A DNA stretch of 23,894 bases from Pseudomonadota bacterium (GTDB lineage: Bacteria > Pseudomonadota > Alphaproteobacteria > Sphingomonadales > Sphingomonadaceae), in NCBI GenBank assembly GCA_023423775.1, contig JAFAEZ010000144.1, positions 1-23,894 of the forward strand, given 5' to 3'. The translations under genes were made by a program, and so were the position numbers. The notes below the pieces were generated by a model that saw only the letters and a program-made list of their open reading frames with translations, was not told where the DNA came from and did no database searches. Positions 23,180-23,894 of the stretch are shown one piece after another; position 1 is the stretch's first letter; each line of letters starts with the position of its first letter.

Positions 23180-23689
23180 ATGTTCGATTTCCGGATTGAG
23201 GCGGCCGACAAGACAGAGATGTACCGCCAATTGTGCGAGGCGGCCGACGCACTGACCGATGGGGAGCCCGACGCGATCGCCAATATGGCCAACATCTCCG
23301 CCTTGCTGTGGGAGGCGCTTCCCGACCTCAACTGGGCCGGCTTCTACCGCAATGTCCGCGGCGAGCTGGTGCTCGGGCCGTTCCAGGGCCGCGCCGCCTG
23401 CATCCGCATCCCGTTCGGCAAGGGCGTGTGCGGCACCGCGGCGGCGACGCGGGAGCCGCAATGCGTGGAGGACGTGAACGCCTTTCCCGGCCACATCGCC
23501 TGCGACAGCGCCTCCGCGTCCGAGCTGGTCGTACCGATCGTCCATGAAGGCGAACTGGTCGGCGTGCTCGATCTCGACAGTCCCCGTCGCGCCCGATTCA
23601 GTGCCGAGGATGTAGAAGGCTGTATCAAGCTGGCACGGATCGTAGCGCCGAGAGTCGCGGCGGTAGAAAAAAGCCCGACAAAGAGTTAA
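23180..23689 (+). CDS. msrC: Free methionine-(R)-sulfoxide reductase (GAF domain)
   Basis: Encodes 169 residues of a GAF fold that reduces free methionine-(R)-sulfoxide to methionine in the cytoplasm. The three cysteines of the characterised E. coli enzyme are conserved in position and spacing: Cys74 (AACIRIPFG), Cys84 (GVCGTAA) and Cys108 (GHIACDSAS), with gaps of 10 and 24 residues as in E. coli Cys84, Cys94, Cys118. NWAGFYR and SELVVPIVHEGELVGVLDLDS are also family hallmarks. The ATG immediately follows the arfB stop. It repairs oxidised free methionine and so links functionally, though not by operon, to the methionine genes earlier in the window. Confidence 0.95.
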   Translation: MFDFRIEAADKTEMYRQLCEAADALTDGEPDAIANMANISALLWEALPDLNWAGFYRNVRGELVLGPFQGRAACIRIPFGKGVCGTAAATREPQCVEDVNAFPGHIACDSASASELVVPIVHEGELVGVLDLDSPRRARFSAEDVEGCIKLARIVAPRVAAVEKSPTKS

Positions 23690-23701
23690 TGAAACCCTAA
23701 C
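23686..23701. promoter_or_regulatory. Near-consensus CtrA box upstream of the exported protein gene
   Basis: TTAA, seven bases, then CTAAC (23686-23701) differs from the CtrA consensus TTAA-N7-TTAAC at one position. It overlaps the last codon of the upstream gene and lies 55-70 bases before ATG 23757, a suitable place for promoter control. Predicted only. Confidence 0.45.
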
Positions 23702-23756
23702 TGGCCGTCGCGACTCTTGCCGAGGCCCGACCGGCTTCGTGCACAGGGGACGCTCG

Positions 23757-23894
23757 ATGAAGAAGCTCGCGCTCGTTTCTTTGGCGGCAATTGTGCCTGC
23801 CGGCCTCGCCGCCCAGACCGTCGAACCGCCCTCGCGCTGGGCCGACGTGCCCGCTTACGGGATCAATGTCCCCGCCGCGGCCGCCGTCCAGGCC
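23757..23894 (+). CDS. Exported protein, 5' part only (cut by the window end)
   Basis: ATG 23757 is preceded by AGGGGA at about 7 bases and stays open for 46 codons to the window end. The first 20 residues (MKKLALVSLAAIVPAGLAAQ) are a signal peptide with likely cleavage after LAA. The visible mature part (TVEPPSRWADVPAYGINVP) matches nothing I recognise. Its function cannot be assigned from this fragment. Confidence 0.75.
   Translation, partial: MKKLALVSLAAIVPAGLAAQTVEPPSRWADVPAYGINVPAAAAVQA

Overview
The window reads as chromosomal DNA of a high-GC alphaproteobacterium, most likely a sphingomonad (Sphingomonas/Sphingosinicella type). This is inferred from gene content rather than a marker gene: a CtrA master regulator, a SahR-like ArsR/methyltransferase fusion heading a metF-split-metH operon, a Bpt-type aminoacyl-tRNA-protein transferase, short alanine-rich lipoproteins, and TTAA-N7-TTAA-like CtrA boxes in AT-rich patches. 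No rRNA, tRNA, insertion sequence, phage gene or CRISPR array was seen. Genes are dense and no gene-free stretch exceeds 300 bases.

Layout. 1-1640 (minus strand): two small Ala-rich lipoproteins and an MlaA/VacJ outer-membrane lipoprotein. 1714-7328 (plus): the methionine-cycle operon sahR-metF-metH(N)-metH(C), with ATGA junctions and a perfect 20-bp palindrome between the -35 and -10 of its promoter. 7386-11026 (plus): a secreted beta-helix protein, a DsbD-like transmembrane thiol reductase and a periplasmic two-cysteine redoxin. 11027-13533 (minus): a periplasmic amidohydrolase coupled to a 3-hydroxyisobutyrate-dehydrogenase-family enzyme. 13590-15976 (plus): threonine ammonia-lyase, the Bpt transferase and a small two-helix membrane protein. 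15973-17037 (minus): a PHB-depolymerase-family esterase. 17134-21095 (minus): a tightly packed four-gene operon, circularly permuted ATP-grasp, alpha-E protein, transglutaminase-like protease and the Anbu proteasome homologue. 21255-21956 (minus): ctrA with its own terminator. 22096-23689 (plus): an RluA-type pseudouridine synthase, ArfB ribosome-rescue hydrolase and free methionine-(R)-sulfoxide reductase, followed by the start of an exported protein cut off at the window edge.

Most interesting points. The Anbu operon is the strongest candidate for a poorly understood system: the gene set is recognised in the literature, but its substrate and product are not settled. Its composition (peptide-ligase-like ATP-grasp plus alpha-E, then two proteases) suggests a peptide is made or attached and later cut. 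The methionine operon looks self-regulated by SAM/SAH through a methyltransferase-derived sensor and may be transcribed as a leaderless mRNA. Several near-consensus CtrA boxes lie upstream of ctrA and of the exported protein at the right edge.
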